A DNA stretch of 64,000 bases from Cryptomeria japonica (GCF_030272615.1 NC_081413.1:603698709-603762708); one strand, 5' to 3'; shown: positions 33,520-47,179, counted from the first letter of the stretch. Translations and numbers: made by a program. Notes: a model not told the origin generated them from the sequence alone.

Positions 33520-34929
33520 TGTTGGCATTTACATGAAGATTACATTGATGAACTGTTATGTTATCATTGATGTCAATTATAACTGGTAATGATGTTGTAA
33601 TAATATTGTTTTGCAATCGGTAGGTGAGCTAGTGAAGGGAGCCGATATTACTTGAGAAGCAGTGAGATCAACCGGTAACCCTACTTGTTGATCTGACAAA
33701 CCCTAACCGATGGATCTTGGTGAATCAGTTGTATTGGTTTATGATTAAATGATGAATGGTAATGATTATTCCATGTATGCATGTTGTATGTGAAGAGTTC
33801 CAAATGGCTTTTGGCACATAGAGATAACTGTTTTATCTTGGGAATGAGTGAGTACATTGCATGAAGTGGAAATTGCATGATGAGTTACAGGGATCGATGA
33901 AGAGGTGATCAAGGAGTGGTTGAGGTTGTCCTGAATGATGTGCAATGAGTGTTATGTAATCCAATGGTCATACTAAATTGATTTGTTTGTAATCTCTATG
34001 AGATCTTAGGTTTGTGGTGTGTTACTAGCCTATTGTTTTTCTTATAAGGTCGATGAGTTGTTTTTTTGTAATGTTGGCAATTTTTATTAAAGTTTAAGAG
34101 TGATTGGTTTTCGAACTAGGAGATGTATCTATAGTATGTGCGAAGGAAGATAGGAGAATGTAAAGGATCTGATCAAGAAGAGTAGTTCTATTCACCAGAT
34201 CAACAAACCCCTATTGTTCTCTAATAATTACAACAGTCAAATCCCTTAATAGGGTAAGCTCTAACAAGCTTAGTGTTATCTAAATCGTCTACCTAGGTGA
34301 TCCATTAGTTTGGATTTCAAATCATCTACCGAGGTTACTCCTAATAGGGTATTGCTTCTAATGGGGCATTAGAGTCAATCCCTTAACTGGGTGGTCCCTA
34401 ATAGGATCTATTCTTAACATGAATTTTTGTAAAGCTTTAACAAGCTTGGCTCCTAACAAGGAAAACTTCATAAGAGTTTAGAATACTTGTGGGTATTCAT
34501 CCCCACCATGGTTTCTCCCATTTGGGTTTCCACGTCAAAATCATTGTGTCATGTGGTGAATTTTTTGTGTGGTTATGTTTGATATGGTTAATTTGCTTAA
34601 CTGTTAAATCCACTTAGATATGATATGATGACCGACAGTAATCTAAAATATGCATTTACTTTTGTCAATAAAGTATTTTGATCTTTTGGTTAAAAGGTTT
34701 GAGAGTTTCAGAGTTGTTTTACTGTTATTCTGTTATACCAGTTAAACTAGTATACTTGACAGTGATATTGCAATTTGTAGTTCTTTGTTTGAACCAGTTA
34801 GCTCTGAGTTTGACTTAAGAGGTTGTTTTTTGAGTTTGGTGAAAATTTAATTAGTTTTCTATCTACTGATTCACCCCCCCCCCCCCTCTCAGTAGTTGTC
34901 TAGATCCTTATTAGTTCATCATACCATCA
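33520..34929 (+). repeat. 5' LTR of element F
   Basis: Pairs with 39338-40718. It carries the short-repeat array (about 34240-34470), the U5 block with CCCCACCATGG (about 34500) and a run of 13 or 14 C before CTCTCAG (34873-34890); the run is shorter in the 3' copy. Confidence 0.93.
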
Positions 34930-34931
34930 AT

Positions 34932-34942
34932 TGGTATCGAAG
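34932..34942 (+). other. Primer binding site of F
   Basis: TGGTATCGAAG two bases after the LTR, a variant of the initiator tRNA-Met site. Confidence 0.7.
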
Positions 34943-34999
34943 TATTTCAGGTCCTCTAGTGTCTAAGCCTAATACCTTGAGGTAAATATCTTGAAGAAC

Positions 35000-37900
35000 A
35001 TGATGAAGAAATAAGGTTCAAAGTTTAATAGGGAAAACTACAGAATGAAAATCTATATGAAGAGTCTAGGAAGTCAATATTGGGAACATGTTGTTACTCA
35101 ATATGTTGCACCCAGGGGAACTATGTTTGATGATCAAAAGAAAGAGAAACAAGAAAATAATCAAGCATTGGAGGCCATTATCAGTTCTTTTTCTGATTCA
35201 GAGTATGTTGATGTCCATGGTCTGGAGACTACTTATGAGGTGTGGAAGAAACTTGAGGAAATCTATAGCGGTGATGAGCATGTGAAGATTGCCAAAGAAG
35301 AGAGTCTGAGAGGTAAATTTGATGATATGTGGATGGCTCAAGGTGAGAATATTCAACAGTATGGTCAGAGGATCAAGGAGATAGTTCATGAGATCAAGAG
35401 TGGTGGTGGTAAAGTGGAGGATGCCACAGTGATTGGTAAGGTGTTGAGAACTCTTCTACCAGTCTACACTACCCGAGTTGCAGCCGTTCAGGAGATAAAG
35501 TCTACTGATAAAGAATCAACATTTGAATTAAATGGTTATGATGGTTGTGCTCAAAAATTTGAATATGCATTTAGAGATTCAATTTCTAACCCACCCATGA
35601 GGAAAAAAAAAGATGTTAGTCACAGTTATGAGTCTAGATCCAGTAGAGAAGTTGATGATGATGACAGTCTGATTGAGCTTGAAGCATTATTGGCCAAGTG
35701 GTTACCTAGAGGTACTAGTAAGTACAGAGGTAAATTACCTTTGGAATTTTTTGCTTGTAACAAGATTAGACACATTGCAACTAACTGTCCTAATGGTGAC
35801 AATGGGCATAAGCATGAGAAGTACAAGAAGTACAAAGGAACAGGAAAAACATATTGTCTTATTGCAGTTGATGGTGTTATCACTGATGAGGAATCTGAGG
35901 GAGATGCTAATGAAGACATTGTCTTTGTTGCCATTAAAGAGGAATCATCTAATCAGAAGGCATTAGTTTCTCACATGGATAGTTCTGATGATTGGATCAT
36001 AGATAGTGGTTGTTCACACCAGATGATCGGTGACCAGAGTAAATTTATTACTTTGAAGAAATTTGATGGAGGAGTTGTGAGATTTGGAAATGACTCACCC
36101 TGCATGGTAAAAGGAAAAGGAACCATTTCTCTTAATGGAATGAGTAGTGCAGATGATGTCTACTGGGTTGAAGGATTAAAGCACAATCTTTTAAGTGTAG
36201 CTCAACTCAATGACAAAGGTTATCCATTTGAATTCAAGAATGGAATATGCAAAATCTATGGGAGAAAAGGTGAACTGATTGCAACTAGCAAGCAGACAAA
36301 AGGTAACATGTTTCACTTGAATCCTAAAGTCAACAACTATTTAATTGCTAAAGTAGATGATAGTTGGCTTTGGCATCTAAGATTTTGTCATATAAATTTT
36401 GATAACATAGTTAAGGTTAGTAAGTCCAATTTGGTAAGAGGTTTGCCTCAGTTGGACAAACCGATGAATGCTCTGTGTAAGGAATGCCAGTTAGGAAAGA
36501 TGACATCCTCAACCTTTAAGACAAAATCCTTCTCAATAGAACATTTGTTAGATTTGATTCATACAAACCTCTATGGACCAATAAGGACTAAAAGTATTCA
36601 AGGTGACAAATATTTTATGATCTTCATTGATGATTGCTCAAGAATGATGTGGGTCACATCACTGAAGGATAAAAAAGAAGCCTTTAGTAAGTTCAAGGCA
36701 TTCAAGGCCTTAGCTGAAAAGGAAAGTGGTAAGAAGATACAGTTTCCGAGGACTAATCAAAGAGGTGAATTTACTTGAGAAGAATTCTCTAGATATTGTG
36801 AAGACAATGGAATTAAGAGGCAACTTTCTGCATTGAGGACACCACAATAAAATGTTATTGCAGATAGAAACAATCGACCAATTATTGAAGCTGATAGAAT
36901 GATGCTTATACAGGAGTAGCAAAAAAATTCTGGAGAGAAGTTGTCAGCACAACTGTCTACACTATGAACCGAATATTGTTAAAGAGAGGTAAGGATAAAG
37001 CTCCTTATGAATATTGGTATGGTAGATCGCCTAATGTGAGTTATTTTAAGATTTTTGGCAGTAAATGTTTTATCAGGAGAGGTGACTGTGTTAGTTATTT
37101 TGAAGCTAAGAGTGATGAAGGCATATTTATTGGTTACTCCACCAAGAGTAAGGCCTACAAATGTTACAACAATTGGACACAAAGAATCATTGAAAGTGCT
37201 GATGTTCGAGTGGATGAGTGTCCTGAAGTTTCAGGAGAAACTAGTAAGGGAAAGAAGGAAGATGAACCTTGCATTCTAATTTTAGAACTAGAACCGATGA
37301 AGCCAAAAGCTGGTGAAGTGAATATTGTAGTACCGGTTCAATTGAAATAGGTAGATTCAGAAGAAGATGATGATAGTGAGGAAGAAGAACCTGAAGATAA
37401 TGATCATGCAATTCCATAGTATGTGAGACTCAATCATAATCCTAACCAGATTATTAGAGATAAAGATATTGGAGTATTAACCAGAAGAAGAATTAGAGAA
37501 AATTCTTGCATGATCTTCACTATTGAGCCTGACCCTAGTAGCTAGACTGATGAATAAAAATGTGATAGGTACTAAATGGGTATTAAAGAATAAACCGAAT
37601 GAAGATGGAGTAGTATTTAAAAACAAAGCTAGATTGGTATGCAAAGGTTATGCACAAGAGGAAGGAGAAGACTATGGTGAGACATTTGCACTAGTTGCTA
37701 GATTGGAAGGTGTTAGGACTCTACTTGCATTTGCAGCATATAAGGGATTCAAATTATATCAAATGGATGTGAAGTCAACATTTCTAAATGGACTATTGGA
37801 AGAAGTATATATCAAGCAGCCATATGGTTATGCTTTGACTGATACAAAGGATATGGTGTGCAAACTTCACAAGGCACTATATGGTTTGAAACAAGCACTG

Positions 37901-38970
37901 AGAGCATGGTATGAAAGGCTACATTCACACCTGATGAAGATAGTTTTTCAGAGAACCAGTGAAGATAATGATATATATCTCAAATCTGAAGGAGATAAGA
38001 TACTGGTTAGTGAAGTGTTTGTGGATGATATCATATTTGGAGGAAATGATGACATGAGTGATGACTTTACAAATGAAATGAAAAGTGAATTTTAAATGTC
38101 TCTAGTAGGAAAGATAAAATTCTTCATAGGTTTACAAATTTAGCAAATGAAGAGTGGTATTTTTATCACACAGTCTAAGTATGTGAAAGAGGTATTGAAG
38201 GCATTTGGAATGAGTGACTATAAACCAGTTGGGACACCAATGGTTACAAGTTGTAAACTGTCTAAGGATGATGATGTCGCATTTGTTGATGAAAAGGAGT
38301 ACAAATCAATGATAGGGAAACTGCATTATGTTATTCATAACAGACCGGATATTGCTCATGCAGTTGGTTTAGTTGCCAGATTTCAGAAGAATCCAAAAGA
38401 GACACACTTGATAGCAACCAAAAGGATATTCAGATATTTGAAAAGTACTATTGACTATGGATTATGGTATCCATATGAAGGTAACTTTGATTTGAAGGTT
38501 TATACAGATATAGACTGGACAGGTAATGTTGATGATAGGAAGAGAAAAACCAGTGGTGCATTCTTTCTTGGAGGAAGACTTGTATCATGGAGCAGAAAAA
38601 AGCAGAGTTGTATATCATAGTCCACTGCTGAAGTTGAATATGTTGCAACATATATGAATTGTACCTAGGCAATCTGGATGAAACACATTTTGAAAGGATT
38701 CAAGATGAAGATCATAGAACCAGTAAATATTATATGTGACAACACCAGTGCAATAAATATTTCAAAGAACCCGATGTTGCATGTTAGAACCAAGCATATT
38801 GAGCTGAAATATCATTTCTTGAGAGAGAAAGTGCAGAGTAAAGATGTGTTATTGGAGCATTTATCTATCAAGGAGTAGCTAGCAAATATCTTTACTAAAC
38901 CTCTACCTAAGACTACTTTTGAGTGCCTTAGAGGTCAGCTAGGGGTTGTTCCCCTACATAAGGTCAATTA
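35000..38970 (+). pseudogene. Element F gag-pol polyprotein, broken
   Basis: The ATG at 35000 has a TAA five codons on. The same frame then stays open for 577 codons (35045-36778). Gag lacks about a dozen residues near 35520 relative to C. The knuckle at about 35750 reads FFACNKIRHIATNC, with the first Cys lost. Protease DSGCSHQM is at 36003. Integrase has HTNLYGP and DDCSRMM, but a TGA at 36776 and later stops cut its end; the TPQ.N..DRNN segment has lost the usual Glu. Integrase C-terminus is at 36964-37347. Reverse transcriptase (37560-38095) has GTKWVLKNKPN and [10 protein letters not shown], preceded by a small deletion with frameshift near 37530. RNase H and NIFTKPLP follow to 38970. 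Confidence 0.92.
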
Positions 38971-39337
38971 AGAAGACGTGGAATAAATCAATCCCAAAGC
39001 TAATTGAAGAATCTTGAAGAAGGATTGGTGTAGAGTGGAGTTATTCCATAGGGGGAGCATCAAGTTGCAGATTGTTGATGCAAAATAGTGAACTATGACA
39101 CTGCATGTTTTACTTTCACTTTGGCATTGTTGTCAAAAGGGGAGAAGAATTATATGATTATGGGGAGAAGAACTATATGATTGACAGAGAGAAGATCTAT
39201 AGCTAGTTACTAGCTGAAGACATAGAGACTCAGTTGAAGGAGAGTACATGGTAAATTGAAAACAAGGATTCCTATACACAATCATAACAATCAAAGGTAT
39301 TGATACTTGTATTGCCATCAATGCCAAAGGGGGAGAT
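38971..39337 (+). other. 3' untranslated region and polypurine tract of F
   Basis: No coding sequence. CATAGGGGGAGC (39048-39059) and AAAAGGGGAGAAG (39136-39148) are internal purine tracts. CAAAGGGGGAGAT at 39325-39337 abuts the LTR. Two near-identical AGAA.TATATGATT words sit at 39147-39182. Confidence 0.7.
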
Positions 39338-40718
39338 TGTTGGCATTTGCATGAAGATTGCATTGATGAACTATTATGTTGTCATTGATGTCAATTATAA
39401 CTGGTAATGATGTTGTAATAATATTGTTTTGTAACCGGTAGGTGAGCTAGTGAAGGGAACCAGTATTACTTGAGAAGCAGTGAAATCAACCAGTAACCCT
39501 ACCTGTTGATGTGCCAAACCCTAACCGATGGATCTTGGTGAATCAATTATATTGGTTTATGATCAATGATGAACGATAATGATTATGCCACATATGCATG
39601 TTGTATGTGAAGAGTCTCAAATAGCTTTTGGTGCATAGAGATAATAGTTCTATCTTTGCATGAAGAGGAAACCATGTGGTGAGTTACAGGGATCAATGAA
39701 GTGGTGATCAAGGAGTGGTCAAGGTTTTCTTGAATGATGTGCAATGATTTCTATGTAATCCAATGGTCATACTTGAACCGATTTGTTTGTAATCTCTATA
39801 AGATCTTAGGTTTGTGATGTGTTACCGACCTATTGTTTTGCTTATAAGGTCGATGATTTGCTTTGTTGCAATGTTGGCAATGTTGGCAATTTTGGTAAGT
39901 GTAAGAGTGATTGTTTTCCCAACAAGGAGATATATCTGCAGTATGTGTGAAGGTAGATATGAGCATGAAAAGGATCTGATCAAGCAGAGTAGTGCTATTC
40001 ACCAGATCGGCAAACCCCTATTGCTCTCTAACAATTACACCAGTCAAATCCCTTAATAGGGTAAGCTCTAACAGGCTTAGTGTCATAAAAATCCTCTAAC
40101 TAGGTGATCCATTAGTTTGGATTTCAAATCATCTACAGAGGTTACTCCTAATAGGGTATTTCTTCTAATAGGGCACTATAGTTAATCCCTTAGTCGGGTG
40201 GTCCCTAATAGGAGCTGTTCTTAACAAGACTTTTTATAAAGCTTTAATAGGCTTGGCTCCTAACAAGGTGAACTTCAGAAGAGTTCAAACTAATTATGGG
40301 TATTCATCCCCACCATGGTTTTTCCCATTTGTCTTTCCTTATCAAAATCATTGTGTCAAGTGGTGAATGTTTTGTGGTTAATTTTCTTAACGGCTAAATC
40401 TACTTAGATATGATATGATGACTGGCAATAATCTGAAATGTGCTTTTACTTTTGTGAATAAAGTATTTGGATGTTTTGGTTAAAAGTTTTGAGAGTTTGA
40501 GAGTTGTTTTATTGTTATTTTGTTATGCCAGTCAAACCATTATACTTGACAGTGATATTGCAATTTGTAGTTCAGTGTTTGAAGTAGTTAGTTCTGAGTT
40601 TGACTTGAGAGGTTGGTTTTTGAGTTTGGTGAAAGTTTAGTTAGTTGTCTATCTACTGATTCATGCCCCCCCCCTTCTCAGTAGTTGTCCAGATCCTTAT
40701 TAGTTCATCATACCATCA
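39338..40718 (+). repeat. 3' LTR of element F
   Basis: Matches 33520-34929 with small deletions, for example about 20 bases near 40375. It is followed by GGGTG. Confidence 0.93.
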
Positions 40719-40723
40719 GGGTG

Positions 40724-43090
40724 ATGGACATGGGAAGATGGATAATGGGAGATATGGTAGGTAAGATAGCATGGAGGAAACTTTCCCCTAGGTGCAGAGT
40801 TCAAGAGGATGATGGATTAAACATGATGCCTATTTCCTAGGTTTTCATCATGGTTCTTGCCCAAGATGCCACAAGAAGTGGTTTTCACCATTGGACAAAT
40901 TATTTCTCTTCACTTTTTCCTTCTTTCTTGTGTCACAAGATAGACTAGTTTTTTAGGTTTTTATCAAGGTGATGATTTTTTTTGTATTTTTACTTGTTGG
41001 AAGACAATGGATGCATGATAGGGGATGTGGGAATTACTCAAGTGTCTTGTTATTTGTATGGTACTCTTAATAGATGTGCTACAATACACCATGGATATTA
41101 AAGGTATGCTCTAAGATATTGGAAGAATAATGGAAAAGGAAGATGAAATAGATGATAAGATGGAATGAGGTAAATATTTATGCAAAGGATTGGATGGGAG
41201 GGATGGAAAAATATAAATTTGGTGCTGGGTAATGGATAGAATGTTGGAATATTTGTGTATGGTTGGATGGAAATGTTTGCAAGATCATCATTGGCACACA
41301 CCTTGAGAGTAGGTGGAGTGATGGAGGACAAGTGGATTTTAGATTTTGAGATAGAGAAGTGGATGTGGATTTTAGGACATATGAACCCAAAGTGGATGAA
41401 GGAGGTGATGGAGAATTTAACATAGTGGATTTTGGGACATAGGGTTCCAAAATAGGTTTGAAATGTGTGATATGTTTAGATAGATGAATGAATGGAACTT
41501 TTGGAATAGAAATTTTTGATGCCAATTTTGATTTTTATTTAGAACATAATGCTTCTATGTGTGACTTGGGAATCCACATGGTTTTTGATTTTTTTTCTTT
41601 GTAGTTCTTTGGAATGCATTGCTTCTATGAGCGACCTAGGAATCAACATGTTTTTTACTTTTATTTTTTCTTGAAGGGCCTTTGTGGTCCTTTGGATATT
41701 TATTTTTTCTTTAGGATCAAATTTTTTGTTTAATTTGACATGTCTTTAGGTGGGACATGTTGATCTTTTGATGTATATGGATTTTATTCTTGGCATCCAA
41801 ATTACTTCTAAGAGTATTATTATTAATGGGTTCATATGAATGATATGGAGGTCTTTTGGATGGGTTGATGTAGATGGATGGTTGGAAGGTTTTTAAGGAT
41901 GTATGATTTTATTGATCTTGATTTACAACATGGTAACTATATTGTGAGCCATGGGTGATATGGATAGTGGATGGTGGGATATAAGGATGTAAGATGGGTG
42001 GAAGGGATGAAGGGAGATGTGTATGTTTGGATGTGATTTTTACCAAGAATACCAACATTTTGAGAGTGATTTTTAGAATTTACACTTATAAGAGGGTTCT
42101 AATATACTCCATTCATGGATGCCTAAATCTTTTCCTGGATAATGCATGTTTTGAAAGATATTTTTATTAATGAGATACTTGTTTCTTTTGAAACAAGACA
42201 TGAGTCCGTTTTGAGGAAGATATGGTAGGACATAAATGATAAGCTCATAAAGTAGATCAAATTGGATGAAAATGGAGGAACCAATGTGATATGTAAGGGG
42301 TTCATGAATAGATTGTATATGGGTGATGGGATATTTAGGTCAATATGAAGGATTATGATATGGGCATGAAGACATAATTTGATCTTGACTTGGAAGAGGA
42401 TAATTGGATTTTTTTTTTTTTTATTGATTTTGAATGGAATCATTGGATGGCATGGAAGGGTTATCATGATCTTTCTTAGGAGGTGGATTATGAATGGCGC
42501 TTGGAAGGATAATTTTCTCTTGATATGGGAAGGGATCATCTTGGATGAATATAAAGGAATGAACATATATTCATAAGAAAATTGAGAGGTGGGAACTTGA
42601 CCAAATATTGAATGGGATTGGAGAGTCATGGTATCTTGATGTTCATTTATGCTACGACTCATTTCTTGAAACTTTGGATTATCCTATTGACATGGGGTAT
42701 GAGTTTGGATATGTATGAGAAATTATTTGAAGGAGTTAACACTTTATCATGATAGGAATGTATTTTGAAGAATGAGACTCTCTTGAGTAGGTTTTGTTGG
42801 GAATACAACATAAGGTTGAAATGGATCTAGGATTTTTTAATTGTATAAGTCATTTATTTAAAGAAATGGATTAGCTTGGATTTGTATTGTAGATAGCCCT
42901 TGGGAGTAAACTTGAAAGATGTCATCACTAGATGCATTATTTGATGGAGATGGTAGGGATTGATCTTATGAACCTTTAGGGGATGAAAAAATGGTGGGAG
43001 ATATGGATGCCACTAGAGAGTCAATTTCTTCATGGGAGGATGATCTATTGCTAGATATAGGTATTTAATTTTTTGTTCACACATAGAAAA
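40724..43090 (-). mobile_element. Element E (D-related relic), right piece
   Basis: The minus strand follows D from about 22870 back to about 21200. The GGTGGCACCTTGGGCAAG-like stretch of D (22734-22760) is at about 40880-40910 here. The Ser/Pro-rich frame (41178-41525) matches D at 22200-22499, and the frame at 42123-42662 resembles D 21200-21650 in composition and wording. No LTR or pol is recognisable. It is older than F, which splits it. Confidence 0.7.
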
Positions 43091-44156
43091 GGTATCTTGG
43101 CATATGCCTATTAGAATTACTTATCTATGTTGTCATTGATGTCAATTTGGTGCTCCAGATTTGTCAAGATTGATGTGGAAGATAGGTATGTATGATGCAG
43201 ATGGTACATATTGTTGCATTGCTCTAAAATTATACATTGGAAGTATGAGATTTTTGGTGCTGAAGAAGTTTGTGCAATAATAAAAATATTTGATATTTGC
43301 AGAGGTCAGGATTGCTCCGCATCTCATGTTTTCTATGTTATTTTGTCTTGGCATGTGTTGTTGTGCTTCATAAATATGTTTTTGGTCATGATGTTTCTCA
43401 TTCTAAATTGTCATCGGATCTTCTATCTTTTGGGTCGGTGATTACAACTTTTCATAACATGTTGTTGCATTATGGTGTGGTCTATTGTTAATTCCTTTCC
43501 ATCGTGTGAATACTTAGTGGAGACCTATGTTTTGAACTATGATTTGTTGTCTCGTTGGCCAACTTAATGAATAATATATTTTGGAGATCGGTATATATAA
43601 ACATCACTTGTAATGAAAAATCACTAAGAGAGATTAGGAGAAGAAAGCTGATGGTAAAAAGTAAGATCTATCTCTAGCAATGTGAAGTCGTTGATCAGTG
43701 TGATTGTTTGTTGATGTTGTTTGGTATTGGTAGTAGTGAACCTAAGGTTTCTTTGTGCATTGCAACAAAGTGGTAGTTGTGTCTCTTGTGGTGGATTCTT
43801 TCTTTCTTCCTCTAGGCAGTGAGTCCTCCTTCTTCTTTTCGATGTTTTAGTTGGGCAGTGAGCCCACTTGCAGTGAGTGATTTTGGTAGTGAGCCATCTT
43901 GTAAAAATCACCCTAACAGGTGTTTTCATATTGAGAACTAACATTCTTCATGATTTTTCCCTTCTTAGATTTTTCATGTCATATCTAGTGTCTCTTGTGT
44001 ATGTTCTTTTCATGATATCATATGTTCATGGTTATGCAATCTGAAATCTATATTTGTCAGATCTAATTTTGTGAAAATTTAATGTCTTAATTGATAATTG
44101 ATTCAGTTTCCCTCTCAATTATTGGGAAGATTCAATACTGCCTAATTACTCATTAG
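43091..44156 (+). repeat. Copia-like LTR H, unpaired
   Basis: The left end reads TATCTTGGCATATG, a mutated form of the family start TGTTGGCAT, and includes the GTTGTCATTGATGTCAA block seen in all Copia LTRs here. TATATATAA is at 43592-43600. The right end has GATTCAGTTTCCCTCTCAATT and ATTACTCATTAGG. The next bases, ATTGGGATCAAATG (44164-44177), look like a decayed primer site, so this is probably a 5' LTR. No partner lies in the window. Confidence 0.6.
43592..43600 (+). promoter_or_regulatory. TATA box in LTR H
   Basis: TATATATAA in the middle of the LTR, about 500 bases from its left end. Confidence 0.45.
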
Positions 44157-45239
44157 GTGAATTATTGGGATCAAATGTTAGGTCCATTTTCCCTTTCTTT
44201 CTCTATGATTGTGCATAGGCCATGGAAGAATCCTACAAATACACTAGTGAATGCAAGAATGACCATTATATTTTTTTGGTAATTTTGAAGCTCTTAAGAT
44301 GATTACCTTGCTAAGGTAAATGACTATGCGATTCTATTTTTTGGATTTTTTTTGAGAAATACAAGAATACAAACCTATGCATGCTAACCTAAGGAATTGA
44401 CGGGAGAACATTAACCTTAAAGATGATGATGATGATGATGATGGGATGATTTTTTGACAATGTTTAACCCTTCATTGGACTTCTAATCTAGGGGTTGGAC
44501 TTGTTTGATGGTTGATAGAGATAATTGACAAGGTTTTGGTTCTATTCAACAGATATTATAGTTGAACATAAAATTTTGGTCTCTATATTTATCAAAATGG
44601 TTGAGATATAATATGCAACTTGGGAGTAGGAAACCAAAGGAAGATGATCCTATGAGGTTACAAATGATGCTCTATATTATGATTGATAACTAAGATTATA
44701 GTACAAACTAATGCAAGTTTTGAAGGCTATGATGAAGATGAATTTTTAATTAATGAAATCTTAAGGTAGACTTAACCTAGTAGCTACAAAATATAAATGA
44801 CACTAATGACTTGATTATCCTTGATAATCATTGAAATAGAAATGATTTGTATCTCACTTTTCAACTCAAATATGATTCAACAAGTTTATGTATTTTGTTA
44901 GATGAATGTTTGATAGGAACCAATGAATGTGAGACAAATACTATAGACTTCGAGATAAATTTTATCAAATGTGAGACTTGACTAGCTTATGTGTTAAATA
45001 TTTGTCAAATGTGATACTTATTTGGTGAATTCAAGATTATAATTTTTCTAATTTTTTAGCTCAATTTTGAATAGTTCAGTTGACAATCAAAAAACATAGA
45101 ATACAATAAGCTATTGACTCAGAATTTGACTCACTTGAAGCATATGCTCACAGGCCAAAAAATCCAAATTGCCATTAGTATAGCACAAATGAAGGCAATT
45201 TTAACACTGTTTATAGCCAAAGTGTCAATTAGGAAATAT
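44157..45239 (+). other. Interior after LTR H, no recognisable coding sequence
   Basis: It may be the decayed interior of H. A short GAT microsatellite lies at about 44423-44445. No gag or pol motif is visible in any frame. Confidence 0.4.
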
Positions 45240-46013
45240 TGAGATAGATCGGGCCCACACTTGGTATCTCAAGATGGTACTAGATGAAAATATTATCTTT
45301 CAATAGAAGGATGAGTAGGGGGCTCAGGCTTGGAGGCATAAACCAATCACCTTCTTTCCAGAGACCCTAATTAGCCTATGTAACCTGGAAATATCTATTT
45401 CAACTCAAGGAGATACAAATGGCAAGTAACTTCAGGGTGTGATGTGCGTCCCTTGCACCAATCTATTCGATGAAACAAATGAGGCCTAACATAACAAAAG
45501 TTCTTAGTTAGATTTGGGGACACCCGCATATGTACATTTAGTGGTGAGACACCAAAGTATCGAGTCATCCCAGCATAGCCACAACTAATATCCAAATTGA
45601 CACCATCGACATAGTTAGTAGGTTTAGGCTACATCTTTCGCTCTCACCCTTTTTATAGAGGGCTCGAATGAAATATTGCTCAAGGTCAAGCCAAGGGGTG
45701 ATGAAATCCCCAAGGAAGCCTCTCCTAATAAACAATCTTATGAGTTCTCTTGCACCCAGGTTCTATGGAGACAAGGGCAGAGGATAATTTCATAAGATTT
45801 TGGGACAATTAGTAGAAAATATGTAAAGCAGTAGATAGTGAAGCAAGAGTTGATTTCCCGTAAGAAAAAAAAAAGTGATTTACATTACCAAACACAAGTA
45901 TACAAGAAAATAAAAAAACTAGACTTATCTAAGAATCAACAACACATAAATTAGTAGATTTAGTTTTCAAGTCTTTAGCCCTTGTTCAACAAAATGCTGC
46001 AAACAATGATTAG

Positions 46014-47179
46014 TGTAGCATCCTAAAATTGCACCCCTTTACAATTTTGATTGCATTTGGGTCCCTACCTTAGCATTTGCACTATGAGGCCTAATTGAGA
46101 CCTGATTCTGCTCGCACCATGCAAATATGACCTTACCTTGATCTCACACATCAACTAGGCACCTTGTCCTAGCCCTAAAATTGGGTAGGACTAGGGCACC
46201 ACGCCTTGGTCCTCACTATTTTGGCCCCTCTTTAAACCCTATTTTCCTTTTCAAATTTGAGTAGGAAACCCAACCCCATGTCGACTCATGGTGCAAAATT
46301 AATAAGTTTTTCAATGGGAAAGTATAAAAGGAGACATTCCCCTCTCATTTGTCTATCCACACACACAATACACAAGTATCAATACCCATATCCATCAGCT
46401 ACATTCAAGCATTCAGACAATTGAGCAAGTAATTGACCTTCCTTTAAGCCTTGGAGCAGCAACAAAGTCAAGATTCAAGCATTGAAGTGGACATTCACAT
46501 CTTATTTCATTAAAGAATTCATGAAACCCTAATCCCATGTGGAGACAAACAAAACTTCACAAGGAGGTATACCATTTGGTTTTCAATCATTATTCAACAT
46601 CTCCCTCAAAAGGAGAATCTTCATTTACAACAATTCAGCTATCTTTTATCTCTATTTCATGGTTAATTCCAAAACCTTGGTTTGACTTAGGCAAGCTCCT
46701 ATTCCCAACCTCTTTCCCTTTCAATTTGTGTGTAGGAAACAAGTACAAAGCTGTGATCTTCAAAATCGACATTATTTATAGAGACGAATTAATCCCCCTT
46801 TGGCGTGCAAAATTTTTGGAGGACTAGGGTGAATTTCACCATGATCCCGACATTTTAGGAGTTCCTCCGGGGATCAGATTCACATATGCTTATATTCCAC
46901 AAATCTAGGTGCATGCCTCAATCCAACAACTGTAGATTGTTGTTTCTGTGTTTTTACCTTCATTTTCAATAGTTTACCCTAATTTTAGAAATTCAACTCA
47001 CAAAAGAGGGTAAACAAATTCACCCCTTGAATACAATCAGCATTTTCAGCCCTTATCTTTGCTTGTTTGTGACTAAATCGACTAGATTCAACTCTCTTTT
47101 GAATGTAATGGTCCCTAAGTAAAAATTTAGTGGTTTTCATCCTTCTCGTGGTGGAAACCCTAGTATTTTCACCATTACA
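46014..47179 (+). repeat. Solo LTR of a D-like (Gypsy-type) family
   Basis: It starts TGTAGCATCCTAAAATTG, akin to the D start TGTAATACCCTAAAAATG, and ends CACCATTACA. It is flanked by ATTAG on both sides (46009-46013 and 47180-47184). Its 1166 bases equal the D LTR size class. There is no interior or second LTR, so it most likely formed by LTR-LTR recombination. TATA box at 46323-46330. Confidence 0.85.
46323..46330 (+). promoter_or_regulatory. TATA box in the 46 kb solo LTR
   Basis: TATAAAAG, about 310 bases into the LTR. Confidence 0.45.

Larger units (their letters stand above)
33520..40718 (+). mobile_element. Copia-type LTR element F, full length
   Basis: LTRs 33520-34929 and 39338-40718 (1410 and 1381 bases), both TGTTGGCATTT...ACCATCA, with a perfect GGGTG duplication (33515-33519 and 40719-40723). 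The 4.4 kb interior has primer site, gag-pol and polypurine tract in the usual order. It is close in coding sequence to C. Stops and a deletion at the integrase/RT junction make it dead. Confidence 0.94.

Noticed and set aside
43624-43944. Minus-strand frame of 106 codons, Thr/Arg-rich
   Set aside because: It lies inside LTR H downstream of its TATA box, opposite GTGAGCC-type repeats; no protein signature.
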